Shown here: positions 12,801 through 24,941 of the stretch, piece after piece
How the letters are laid out: each line of letters starts with the position of its first letter
Position numbering within the stretch: the stretch's first letter is position 1
Assembly (NCBI GenBank): GCA_002104895.1
Contig: MCFG01000508.1
Coordinates: 1 to 39,867, forward strand
Reading direction: 5' to 3'
DNA length: 39,867 nucleotides
Source: Anaeromyces robustus
Taxonomy: Eukaryota > Neocallimastigomycota > Neocallimastigomycetes > Neocallimastigales > Neocallimastigaceae
Notes under the pieces: model-generated
Databases searched by the model: none
What the model was told of the DNA's origin: nothing
What the model saw: only the letters and a program-made list of their open reading frames with translations
Translations under genes and position numbers: made by a program

Positions 12801-15800
12801 ATTTATTTAATATTTATCTTTAATATCTCTAACAATAAAATAAATAAATAAATAATTATTAATAATAACAATAATACAATACAATTAATAATAATAATTA
12901 AAAAAAAACGGTTATAAATAATTATAATAAAAATAAAAAAAAAGGTTTTTTCTAAAAATATAACATTTATATTATATATCATATATATTATAGATTATAG
13001 ATTATGTATATTATTTATTTTTATGTTTTTTATTTTCTTTTTATCCTTTTTTTTTATACCAAAAAAAAAATGTATGTAAAATTTATCTCCCATTCTTTTA
13101 TACTTTATACTTTTATTATTTAAATTATTATGGATGTTAATAATGTAATTGTAAACGTAAATAATTTTTTAATGTTTTTCTATACATTATTAATATTATA
13201 TATTGATTTAAGTAAATTTAGTATTTTAGTATTTTAGTATTTTAGTATTTTAGTATTTAATACATCATAGTAATAATAATAATAATTATAATAATAATAA
13301 TAATAATAATAAACATTACTAAGAAAAATATTTTCTTATATGCAATAAAAAAAAATTAAAAAAATATTTTATTAAAAAAAAAAAAAGGTTCAAATAATAA
13401 AAAATTATTTTTTTTTTTTGAATTTTTGAATTTTTTAAATATTACTAAATAGGAAGATTGTGGATTATTTTTATTTATTTAATTATTTAATTATTTATTT
13501 ATTCATTGATTTATATTTTTTTTTTCTATTGTTTTAATTTTTTTATTTTTTTATATTTTTTATTCATCCTTTGTAGTCAAATTTTATTTAATTAAAAAAA
13601 TAATGAATATATTGATATTATTGATATTTTTAATATTATTAATAATGGTAATATATTATAATAATTATTATTATTTTTTATTTTTTTGTTAATCACTAAT
13701 GAAATGTGATGATGATAAAATATATAAAAAAAATTTATATATATGAATTATTAATATTAGTTAAAAAAAAAAAATAGTAATTATCATTAATATATCTATA
13801 ATAAAATCAATTATTTAATATTTAATCGTTGACGTTATTATTATTATGGAATCTTTTTTTTTTTTTTGTATTTTATTTTATTTTCATATGATAAATTATC
13901 TTTATTAGATAGTAAAGTAAAAAAAAACAAAACAAAACAAAAATAAAAATAAAAGAATAGAATTATTTAATCATTAAATCCTTAATTAATAAATAGGATA
14001 TATTTATTGAATTTAATACTATAAAATAAAATATCCATCCTCAAAGAAAAAAAAACACATTTTTTTCGTAATAAATATATAATAATTATAATAAATAATT
14101 AATTAACTCCAATAATTTATTTAATTATTAATATTAATAATTTATTTTGTTTTTTATCATTTATTTATAAATTGTATAAATTGTATTCAGAGTTTTTATA
14201 AAAAATAATATTTTCAAGATTTTTAATAATAATGTAAATCAATATATTAATTATTATTATTATTTATTTATTTATTTAATAATTAAATTAAAATAGTTAT
14301 CATTTTTACTCCTATTTTTTTTCTATATATATATATATTTATATATATATTATTATTTTTTAAATATTAAATCTGTTAATTAAAAGAATAAAAAGACTTG
14401 GAATAATATTTATTTAATTTACATAATTTTTAACATTTAATATTTTAATAATTTAATATTTAAATTTTTTTTTATTAATGAATAGAGTTTTATATTTATA
14501 AAAAATAAAAAAATAAAAAATAAAAAAAATAATTTAAAATCAATTTTAAAAAATAATAAAATAAAATAAAAAATGATAAAATGATAAAATGAAAAAATGA
14601 AAAAATGATAAAAAAAATTAGATTCAAATTCAACCCCCTTTTTTTTTTAAAATAAATAAATAAATCAAAATTTTTTTTAATTATTCCTTTTAATTTTAAC
14701 CAAGTATAGTATAATTAATATTACTAAAATTAGTAGGTGAGTAAATTAAATATTCAAAAATTATAATTATTATTATTATTATTTATTATTATTAAAATAA
14801 GGATTTTACTATCATTCTTTTTTTTTTAAATATAAAAATTTATATTTTTTTTTTTTTTCAAAGACATTCCTTTTATAATGATCTACTATATATAGAAATA
14901 GTATCCTTAAAATATTTATTTGAATTATTAAATGATAATGTTTAAAAAAAAATAATTAATTAAATAATTAAATTTTGAATAAAAAAAATAATAAGAAATA
15001 ATAAGAAAAAAAATTAAAAAAATAGTTAAATATTATTATTATTATTATTATTATAAAAAACTAATATATAAATATAAAAAAATATTTTTTAATAAATAAT
15101 AAATAATAAATATATATATATTATAATTTAAGAAATGTTTTTCTAAAAAAAATATTTGAATATTATTTATCAATTATTATTTACTTGATTATTTATTATT
15201 TATTATTTATTATTTATTATTATTTATCATTTGTATTATTATTTATATTATTTGTATAATTATTTATATTATCATTTATCATTAATTTAATTATTTTTAA
15301 TTTTTTTTTAATTATTTTAAATATTATTTATTTATACTTTGTAATAGTTTTAGTTTTAAAAAAAAATAGTTCACCTTTCACAAAATCAAAATCAAAATCA
15401 TATTATTTGAACTAATAAAAAAAACTTGAATTTTTTTTAAATTAGAATATTATTTCTATATAAAAGATTTATTATATCTGGAATTGAAAAAAAAATAAAA
15501 TTTAAAATTTAAAATTGAAAAAGTAAAAAAAAAAAAAAGTAAAAAAAAAAAAAAAAATTAATAATATTAATAATAATTCCATCCAATAGAATTTAATTTT
15601 ATTCCAACTTTTTAAAATAAAATAAAAAAAAAATTTTTTTTTATTATTTTATTATTATTATTATTATGATTTAAAATTTATGACCTTTATTTTTTTTTTT
15701 TTTTATATTGAATTTAATGAAATTGAAAAAATTTTATAATATATTATAATATATTATAATATAAAAAAAAAGTTAGTGTATAAAGTCTTGATATATTGTA

Positions 15801-16705
15801 AAAAATAAAAAAAAAAAGCTTTTTATACTATATTAATAATAAAAAAAAAAAGAGGGTTTTTTTTTCTATTTTATATTTTATTTTATATAAAATCAGAAGA
15901 AAATAAAATAATGATTAAATAGATAAGATAAATTATAAAAATTATAAAAATTTTATTATAACTATTGTCATATTTTTTTTTATTATTATTAGATTACCTT
16001 TTTTTTTTTTTTAAAAAAAAAAAGATTGTAATATTATATCATTATTATTAATTATGATTAATTATGATTATTATTATTATTTATTAATTATTAGTATAAA
16101 AGATGGCAGAGCTATTATTAATTATTAATTATTAATTATTAATTATTAATTATTTTTTTTAATTATCCATATTATCCATATTAAAAAATAAAAAAAAATA
16201 AAAAGTTTATCAATTTTTATCCATTTTCATTTATTTTAATTATTTTGTAATAATAATTAATTATCAATTATCATCAACTAATATTTAATTTTTATTTTAT
16301 TTTTATTTTGTAATTTTGTAATAAATAAAAAGTAAAAAGTTATTATATAAACTAATTATTATTCCTTAATATTTAATACTTAGTAATAATTAACTTAATT
16401 GAATTGCTTATATAATAACTTATTAATAACTTAACATATTTTATAATTATTTATTTATTTATCTATTATTTATTTATTCATTTATTTATTTATTATAAGA
16501 ATTGTTTCATTTCATTATATTTAAATATAATATTGTGTTTCTTTATCTATCAAAGTTTAAATAATGATATTTGCTTTTTATTTTTTTAATTTTTTATTTT
16601 TTATTTTTCATTTAATCATTTATAGTAATTTTTTATATTAAAAAATACAACTTTTATATATATTATCATTTAAGGTAACACAAAAACTACAATAATAATA
16701 ATTAT

Positions 16706-16708
<3 letters not shown>

Positions 16709-16746
<38 letters not shown>

Positions 16747-16750
16747 TTTT
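16709..16750. repeat. TTTA microsatellite
   Basis: A run of perfect TTTA units in gene-free DNA. Confidence 0.85.
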
Positions 16751-19024
16751 AGTATTATTATTATTATAGATAGTACTTAAAACTTTTAATAAAACATTAA
16801 ATAACAAATGACAAATAAAAAAAAAAACATCATTCCATATTTATTCCATATATATATATAAATATAATAAATATAATAAATATAAAACTATAAATAATAT
16901 AAATAATATAATAATATAATTAATACAATTAATATTAATATATATATACCATATATAATTAATAATATACTAAAAAAAAAAAGTACAAAAAAAAAAGTAT
17001 TTTTTAAAACAAAAAATGTGGAGTAAAGACCTATATATTCATTATAAATAAATAAATTTAGTAAATATTAAAATAATAAATAATAATAATTATCATAGAA
17101 ATAATAATAATAATAATAGTAATAGTAATAATAGTTAATAATAATAGTAGAAACAATAATAATTAATGTATTATTATATTTGCATTTTTTTTTTTTACAT
17201 TGTATGAAACTACATTATATATATATATATTGCTACCATATGATATAAATGTATGATGAAATATGATAAAATTTGGTATAATAAAAATAAATGCAAAAAA
17301 ATATTTTTTATATTTTTTTATTTTTTTTTTAAGTAATCATTATTTGAGATTTTTTTTGTTTTTGCATATTAAAAAAAAGTTTGTTTTTATTTATTATTTA
17401 TGGATATAATTATTTTTTTTTAATTATATTTAGACATAGTAATATTTACTTTTATATACATAAAAATCAAAGAATTTCTTTATATTATTTATTGTTAATT
17501 ATTATTATTATAAAGTTACATTATACCAAAAATAGGTAAAATGGGTTGTTTGATTTAAAAAAAAAAAAAAATTTTTTTTTAAAAAAAAATTTACATATAT
17601 TCTTTATATAGTCATATAAGAAATTTTATTTTATAACTATATCTATATTAAATTAACTTTTTTTTTTTATTTTTAAAGTTTTTTGATTTAGATGATTATT
17701 TGTTACAAAAAAAAAAAAAAACTCTAAAAAAAAAAACTCTAAAAAAAATACAATAGATTCTATATTAGTATATTTTTTTTATACTTTTTTTTTGGTAATA
17801 ATTGTTTTTTTTTTATTTTAAAAAAAAAAAGCTTTTCAAATGTATATTGAAACCTATATTCTCACTTTAATTTTAATTTATATATATTTGGCTTTTATAT
17901 ATATATATATATTAATACAAATATAGTAATCTAATATTTTGATCCTTTTTTTTTTCTTTTTTTTTGGTAATATGTAAAATTTATGTTTAAAGTACAATAA
18001 TAATAATATAGGTGAATATTAATAATATTAAAAAAAAAAAGAAAATTTTATATTTGGGATATTATTAATTAAAGATTTAAAAAAAGTATTTTATTTTATA
18101 CAATGTTTATTAATATTTTATTTTAATGTTTTTTTTTTTTTTTGTTTTGTTTTTTTATTTTCCTAAATAATTCATTATTGTAATTATAATTATATTAAAT
18201 AAGGAAATTAACACAATTTAACAATCATTATAAATTATAAATTTTATTAATTATTATTTTTTTATATTTTTTATTTTTTTTTTATTAATTTTGATTTTTT
18301 ATTTTCCATGATTATTATTTTCATTATTTTAATTATTTTTTTTTTTAACATATATGAAAAAAAAAATTTTTTTTATTAATAAATCTTTTTTTTTAAAACA
18401 AAAATTTACTTTTTTTAGAAAGAGTTTTACAAGTAAAAAAAAAAAAATTTAATTATATATTAGATTGGTTATAATTAAAAAAAAAAAAAATAAAAATAAA
18501 TAAATATTTATAATAATAAACAACAACAAATAATTAATAAAAATAATTAATAAAGAAATTCTTTTTTTACCTAATTTAAATAAAAGGAAAATAAAAATAA
18601 AAAATAATGGAAAATAAAAAAAATAAAAAACAAACAAAAACAAAACAAAACAAAAAAAAAGATCAATTTTAAAAAATATCAAAATTTTGGATAAAAAAAA
18701 ATAAAAAAAAAAAAATAAACAACCAAATTTGGCCTATTTAATTAAAATTAAAAAAAAAAATAAAAAATAAAAAATAAAAAATTTTTAAATTTAAATTTAT
18801 TTATTATTAAAATATAAAATCTATAAAAATTCCATTAAAAAAATAAATAAATAAATAAATAAGTAAATAAATAAATAAATAAACAATTAATTAATTAATA
18901 ATTCAAATAAATAATTATGTAATATAGTATAATAGTAAATAAAAAGCAATAATTCTGTATATTTTTAAATCTTTAATTAATTTAAAAGTTAAAATATAAT
19001 ATCACTAATTATAATAATAAGTAC

Positions 19025-19063
<39 letters not shown>

Positions 19064-20931
19064 TTTCATAGGTTTATAGGTTAATGATTTTTATCATTAA
19101 AAATAGACAACAAATAAAAATTATTATGAAACAATATTAATAATCAAGAATAATTATGAAAAAAAAATTGTTTTTTTTTTCTTCTTTATTGTTCAAAATT
19201 AATGAATAAAGAAAAAAAAAACTAACAAAATAAAATAAAAAATAAAACAAATAAAACAAATAAAACAATAAAACAATAAAAATTAATATTATTAATATTA
19301 TTAATTATTTAATTTAATTATTTATTATATATAAACCTTTTTTTTTTTTTTTCTTATTCCTTTTTTTTTTTTATTTAATATTTTTTTTTTACAAATAAGA
19401 TAAAAAAGGAATTTTTCTTTTTTTTTAATTAATTAATATTTATAATTAAAAACAATAATAATTAATTAATATTAAAAAAAAAGTTTTAAAATATAATAAT
19501 AATATATATAATAATAATATATATAAATAATTTTATTTTTACACAGGATTTAATTTAACTAAACTAATATTAAATAATAAAATAAAATAAAAAATAAAAT
19601 AAAAAATAAAATAGAAATAAAATAGAATACATTTTTTATATATATCATAAAACATTAAAAATTATTAATGATTAGAGTTTATGTATTATTATTATTAAAA
19701 CTTTATATAATAATAATATTAGAATAATGTATTTAAAAATTCAATAATAATAATACATTCATGTGAAAATCACATGATAAGTCTATAAAAAAATAATAAG
19801 GAATTATTTATTCTATTATTTTCTATCATTTTTTATTCTTTTTTTAAAGTGTAAAACAAAAGTAAAAAAAAAAAAAATAAATTATAAAAAATAATAAATA
19901 TTTAATACGATAAATAAATAAAAAAAACTATTTTATAGAAAATATCATTTTCTTTTTATTTTATTTTATTTTATTTTATTTTTGTTTTTTTGTTTTTTGT
20001 TATTTTGGTTTTTTATTTTTATTATTACTTCTAAACAATTATTATTATTTTTTTATTTTGAAATAATTTTATAAATAATTATGTATTTTTTTTTCTATCA
20101 ATAATAAATAATTCAAGTACTTCCTTTATAAATAAAAAATTACCTAAAAAGGAATAATTTAAAAATATGGAAAATATGATTAATTTTTAATATTCCTATA
20201 ATATATTCTAATATATAGTTTTATATATAATTTAATATATTCATAATAATTGAAAAAAAAAAAAAAGAAAAAAAGAAAAAAATAATTGGTTTTCTAGTGT
20301 AACATTTTTTTTTCATAATTTTTTTTTTAATTTATTTATTTTTTTTAATTTATTTATTTATTTAAATTAAATAAAAAATTATGATTTAATATTAAATAAT
20401 TAAATTATATAATTATATAATTATATATTACAATATATTTAAATAAAAATAAAAATAAAAAAACAATTATTTATTTATTTATTTAATTCTATTTTCATTC
20501 ATTTATATTTGTTTTATTTTTTAATTTTTAATTTTTTTTTTTTTTGTTAAATGTCATATTTCATAATTATGACATAATAATAATAATAAAAAAAAAAATT
20601 AGTCAAAAGTTAATATTAAAACTTTAATATTATTTATTTATATTAAATTTATAGAATTTATATTTAATTATAGAATTTTTATAGAATTTTTATAGAATTT
20701 ACTTGGGTTTTTTTTTATAAAGATTTATTTGTTATTTTTTATTATTTTCTTTTCAATATAAAAAAAAAAAAGTGGTAGAAGAAAATGGGAAAAAAGAATG
20801 GGAAAAATAAAATGAAAAAAATTCTACATTATAATAACATTATAATAAAATTGAAAAATATGTATATATATATAAATAATAACAAAATGAATTGTGGATT
20901 TATAAAATATATTATAATGTTTTTTATAATG

Positions 20932-20932
<1 letters not shown>

Positions 20933-20975
<43 letters not shown>
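20933..20975. repeat. 43-nt poly-T homopolymer
   Basis: Forty-three consecutive T residues, the longest homopolymer in the window. ORFs crossing it only encode poly-Phe and are not genes. Its exact length is likely to be unstable or mis-sequenced. Confidence 0.9.
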
Positions 20976-20977
<2 letters not shown>

Positions 20978-21798
20978 TTTTAATATTTTATATATAATTA
21001 ATATCTGTTTTAATACATATATATATTTTTATTTATCTACTAATAGATTTATGATTATTATTATTATTACATTTATTATTATTATTTCTATGATTATTAT
21101 TTCTATAATTTATATATAATAAATAAAAAAATTAATAATAATAAATAAATAAAAATTAATAACAATAAAAAATGTTTTAATTTTTTTTATTATTATATAA
21201 AAACAAATAGAATTAAAAAAAAAAAAAAAAAAAAGTTTTCCTTTGAAATCTTTTTTTTTATTTTTTCATTCTCGTCTATTCCTCATTCATTATTTATATA
21301 ATTTGTTAAAATAGATATATATATATATATAACTTGTCATTTCAACTTCTAAGGCTAAGCCTCTCCTATGTAACAATATATAAACATTGTTGTCCGTATA
21401 AATATATATATATATTTTATTTTTTATTTTTTATTTTTTTGTTATTTTCAATTACTTTAGAATCATACTTTTTTTTTTTTTATTTTCATTCTCATTCTCA
21501 TTTATTATTATGATTAATAAATATATACTAATTTATGAGAAAGAAATTAATAGTATTATATTTACAATATCTATTATTGAATAAATATATTTATTATAAG
21601 CTTGTAACCATAATAACCATAATTAATCATTAATATATTTTAAGATATATCATGTTATAAATATTTTAAATATTTTATTAATTGTTATTGATATTGATTC
21701 AGTGTTACTCTATTTGGTTTAACAATTATAATGTAGAAAAAAAATTTTTTTTTTATACATTATTTTTTTTTAATTATTATATACCTAACATTAATCTG

Positions 21799-21836
21799 TT
21801 AAAGAGAACTATAAAGTTCTAGTATTTTCTCTTTAA
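21799..21836. repeat. 10-bp perfect hairpin with nested alternative stem
   Basis: TTAAAGAGAA (21799-21808) pairs perfectly with TTCTCTTTAA (21827-21836). An alternative inner stem AGAACT (21805-21810) / AGTTCT (21815-21820) overlaps the left arm, so the two pairings are partly exclusive. It contains G/C pairs. It may be chance. Confidence 0.4.
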
Positions 21837-22415
21837 AAAACAAAAAAGAAATGATTAAAAATCATTTATTATTAGATTTGTTCATTAATATGATTATTGG
21901 AATGATTTAATAAATGTATTAAATGATAATTCTAATGATAATATATATCTTTTCATCTTATAAAAAAAATATTAAAGAAAAAAATAAATAAATAAATAAA
22001 AATAAATAAAAAAAACGATAGAAGTTAATTAATCTACCTATTAAAGTATTAAAATATTAAAATATTACTTGATGAAAAAATATCATAAAATTTTTTATCT
22101 CAAATTTAAGATAAAATCATTTAAAAATTGTAATAAAAGTTTCATATCTATATGTACTAAAAAATAGAATGAAATTAATGATGTAGTATTTTTTCTTCTA
22201 AAACTAATCTTCTAATGGTGTAGAATTTCTTTCTAAAGCTTTTTATAAAAGGTGACAAAAAAAAGAAGATCATCAGAATCAGAATAACTAAAAATTAATT
22301 CTTTATGTATGTATTATTTCTACATGATATTTATTAATAAATATATATTTAATAATAATAATAATAATAATGGAAATATGGATGATACTTTTAAATTTAA
22401 GATAATATTCTTAGT

Positions 22416-22452
22416 TTATGTTAATGTTAATGTTAATGTTAATGGTAATGGT
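22416..22452. repeat. TTAATG hexamer tandem repeat
   Basis: Four exact TTAATG copies (22421-22444) followed by degenerate GTAATG-type units. It is a short tandem repeat in the decayed region. It is not at a contig end and does not resemble a known fungal telomere unit. Confidence 0.7.
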
Positions 22453-22941
22453 AAAAATTATTTGTGTTTTTTTTTTAGATGATTCTGGTAGTAATGTATA
22501 TAATTCCTTATTTCCTATATGTCATAAAATTATTTTGTTTTAACTGATTTATTCCTAAGCATTTATTGATTTATTTTACAGAAAAAAAAAAGAAAAAGTT
22601 CAAGAAAATATAAAAAAAACCTTAATACCTTAATAAGAACCTTTTATTCAATATATTAATTTTTTTCTTTTTTTTTTTTTTTTGGATAATGAATTTAGAC
22701 TTGCATTTTTTGAAAATATTAGAAATAAATTTTAAAAAAAATATTGGTATTTATTGCCTAAATTAGTATTTTGGAATATTTGTGGTAGAAAAAAAAAAGG
22801 ATTTAAACGTAACCGTCATTAATGAAGTTTAGTATATAGTTATAATTAAAATTAAAATCTCAATGTTATATAACTAATCCATTTGAATGTCTTTTTAGAA
22901 TAATAAATAATAAATAATAAATAATAAAAAAATACAACAAA

Positions 22942-24203
22942 ATGAATGATTATAATATAATTGTATTAAATACAAATGAATATGATGTTAAATTTGATCC
23001 ATCCATAGATATAATATTTGAGAAATTATTTTAAGAAGAAAATAATAAAGATCTTTTAGTTGATTTCTTAAATTATATCATATAATGGATGATAATGAAA
23101 AAAGATAAAATTACTATGGAAAATTTTAAAATTTAATAATGAAACTATTAAAAATAATAAATCAAGAGTTAAAATATTTTGTAAAAAAAACAAAAGATCA
23201 AAAAATTAATTATGATGAACATGATTTAAATATTGGAATTCGAAGAAATAATCGGAGTGATCTATCAAGAATTTTAACTGAAATCTCGAAATTATTATCT
23301 CAATCTTTAATCAAAAAATTAAATTTTGATCCTTAACCAAAATTTATTATGATTAATATATTAAAAAATAAAAAATATTTAGACATGATATTATAGGTCA
23401 TAAATAGATATCTCTATCTTAACGAAAAAGATTATTACAATGGAAAATTTATTGAAAATTCAAATGGAAAAATTATTATCCATAATAAAAAAAAAAAAAA
23501 ACAAATGGAAAAAACTTTTAATAATGAAAATAAAAACGATATTGACAATGGAAAAAAATTTTAATGATAATGAAATAGAAATAGAAGTTGATAGTATATA
23601 AGAAGACATAAATATGAAAATTTTTTTAAATATCATATCCATTTTATTGAATTTTGAATAAGAAAAATTTAAATATATAATGATCATGGTAATAAAAATC
23701 TTTGGATTAAATTTTTTAAATAATCCAAATGATAAAAAATTTAAAAGAAAAAAAAAATACACCACCTATTATTTAAAAAAGCAAGATCTCTATTAATAAA
23801 TTTGAAAAATAATCTTTAATTTGTAGAAGAATATATTGTGAGAATGCTTTCTATTAATAAAGAAAATTCATATTTTTTTAACTGAATATAAAAAAAGGAG
23901 TTGAAGAAGGTGAAAAAATGACATATATTAAAAATACATTAAAAGTTTTTTAAAAGAATTACATCCATTGAATAATATATAAAAAAATATACACGTCTTC
24001 ATGAAATTGAAGTAGATATTTTTAAATAACTTTTTTGAATAATCCAAATCGTAATATTAAAGATTTAGCAAAAAAAAATTAAATTTTGATAAAAATCTAA
24101 TTTTTTACTTTCTGACATTTGTGATGGTTTGGATATTGTTTATAAAAATGATAATGACTATGAAAAACCCATTAAAAAAAAGAATCACAAATATATAAAA
24201 TAA
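22942..24203 (+). pseudogene. Decayed Rpn/PD-(D/E)XK nuclease family transposase-like gene
   Basis: The start at 22942 follows an A-rich leader (ATACAACAAA). Reading through stops and changing frame several times recovers family features in the right order. FDPSIDIIFEKLF...EENNKDLLVDFLN is the usual N-terminus (D..x..FKKLF..EEN.DLL..FLN). The nuclease core at 23223-23243 is followed by LSRILTEISKLLSQSL and PKFIMINIL (normally RS.YY.SKLI..QL and KPVI.INIL). Then come KNLWIKFF, FVEEYIVRM, a GVEEGEK segment like the family's E-G-x-x-K-G tail, and a C-terminal part with DLAKK and DICDGLDIVYKNDNDYEK, ending at TAA 24201-24203. At least nine in-frame TAA/TAG codons and several frameshifts make it dead. 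The family acts as DNA nucleases linked to recombination and transposition. Family assignment is from recall of conserved blocks; the order and number of matches make it fairly sure. Confidence 0.7.
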
Positions 24204-24732
24204 AACACTTATATATATATTTTTTTTTCTTTATTGTCTTTATCAAATAATAATAATAATAAATAAATAAATTATAATATTATATTTTTTAAAATAAAAT
24301 GGTGGATGAATATTATAATATACTTTTTTATTTATTATTATTTGATTTTTCGTTTTTTTGATTTTATAATGATAAAAATTTTCACTTTTTTTTATATATA
24401 TATTTATATATATGTGTATGTTATCGTGTTTTATCATAATATGATAATTAAAATGAATATTTCAATTTATTATAATTTTCAAAAGCTGATTAACATCTTT
24501 TTACAACAGTATATTCAAAACTAATACCACAACATTAGTATTTATTACAACATTTATCCTTATAATAAATAATTGATTTAGTTTAGGATAGTATGTTTTA
24601 AATGATAGCAATTAAAGAGATTAAGTATTTAAATATTGTAATTATAGTTTGGTATTTTAATTGTTTGTTTTTTTGTAATTATATATTATATATATACAAT
24701 AAAATTATATATTGTGATTTATATTTTTATAC

Positions 24733-24765
<33 letters not shown>

Positions 24766-24941
24766 TAATCCTTATTTTGGTAAATATAAAAATATTATAA
24801 TAAAAATTTCTTTTTTCTCTTTGTACAATATATTAATATTATCATTATTTTTTTTATCCATAATTGTAATAGTTGTAGCAATTGTTGTTGATACTACTAG
24901 TATTTTTATTACAGTTGGAATATCAGTAGTAATAGTAATAG
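24204..24941. other. AT-rich spacer between two convergent relics
   Basis: This spacer lies between the 3' ends of the Rpn-like relic and the Thr-tailed relic. The ORFs on both strands are Ile/Tyr-rich low-complexity sequence. A GC-poor Val-rich plus-strand ORF that continues to 25311 is only the antisense of the Thr repeat. No terminator or RNA gene is visible. Confidence 0.6.

Larger units (their letters stand above)
6543..21780. other. 15-kb AT-rich region with no supportable gene
   Basis: No coding sequence, tRNA or rRNA is recognisable. The short ORFs here consist of Ile/Tyr/Phe/Asn/Lys or single-residue runs and have no codon structure. Content is poly-A/poly-T tracts, TTTA and TAA microsatellites, and small G/C-bearing islands (about 9300-9335, 10915-10975, 21240-21400) that I cannot assign. 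One copy of a dispersed repeat sits at 7571-7712. The island at 21335-21395 contains the palindrome AGGCTAAGCCT but has no tRNA boxes. Confidence 0.65.
21781..22941. other. Intermediate-complexity stretch, possible decayed coding DNA
   Basis: Base composition is less repetitive than in the spacer to the left. Short open stretches with non-repetitive residues occur, for example minus-strand KALERNSTPLED near 22200-22260, but they are broken by stops every few dozen codons. I cannot name a family. Given the two clear pseudogenes just downstream, further decayed coding sequence is plausible but not shown. Confidence 0.3.

Noticed and set aside
20785-21119. Two overlapping ORFs with a poly-Phe stretch
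   Set aside because: They exist only because a 43-nt T homopolymer has no stops; the rest is Ile/Tyr/Asn low complexity.
21335-21400. A tRNA or snRNA in the G/C-richer island with AGGCTAAGCCT
   Set aside because: There is no A-box/B-box pair, no cloverleaf-length pairing, and no U1, U2, U4 or U6 landmark sequence.
22416-22452. Interstitial telomere-like repeat
   Set aside because: Only four TTAATG units, and the unit does not match the TTAGGG-type telomere repeat expected in fungi.
23460-23765. A 101-residue minus-strand ORF
   Set aside because: It is antisense to the Rpn-like relic and made of Phe/Ile/Ser runs; the plus-strand reading matches family blocks.
22942-24203. A genome-wide alternative genetic code in which TAA means glutamine
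   Set aside because: The intact ankyrin and ARG8 genes use CAA for Gln and end in TAA, and the relic also has frameshifts, so it is dead under either code.
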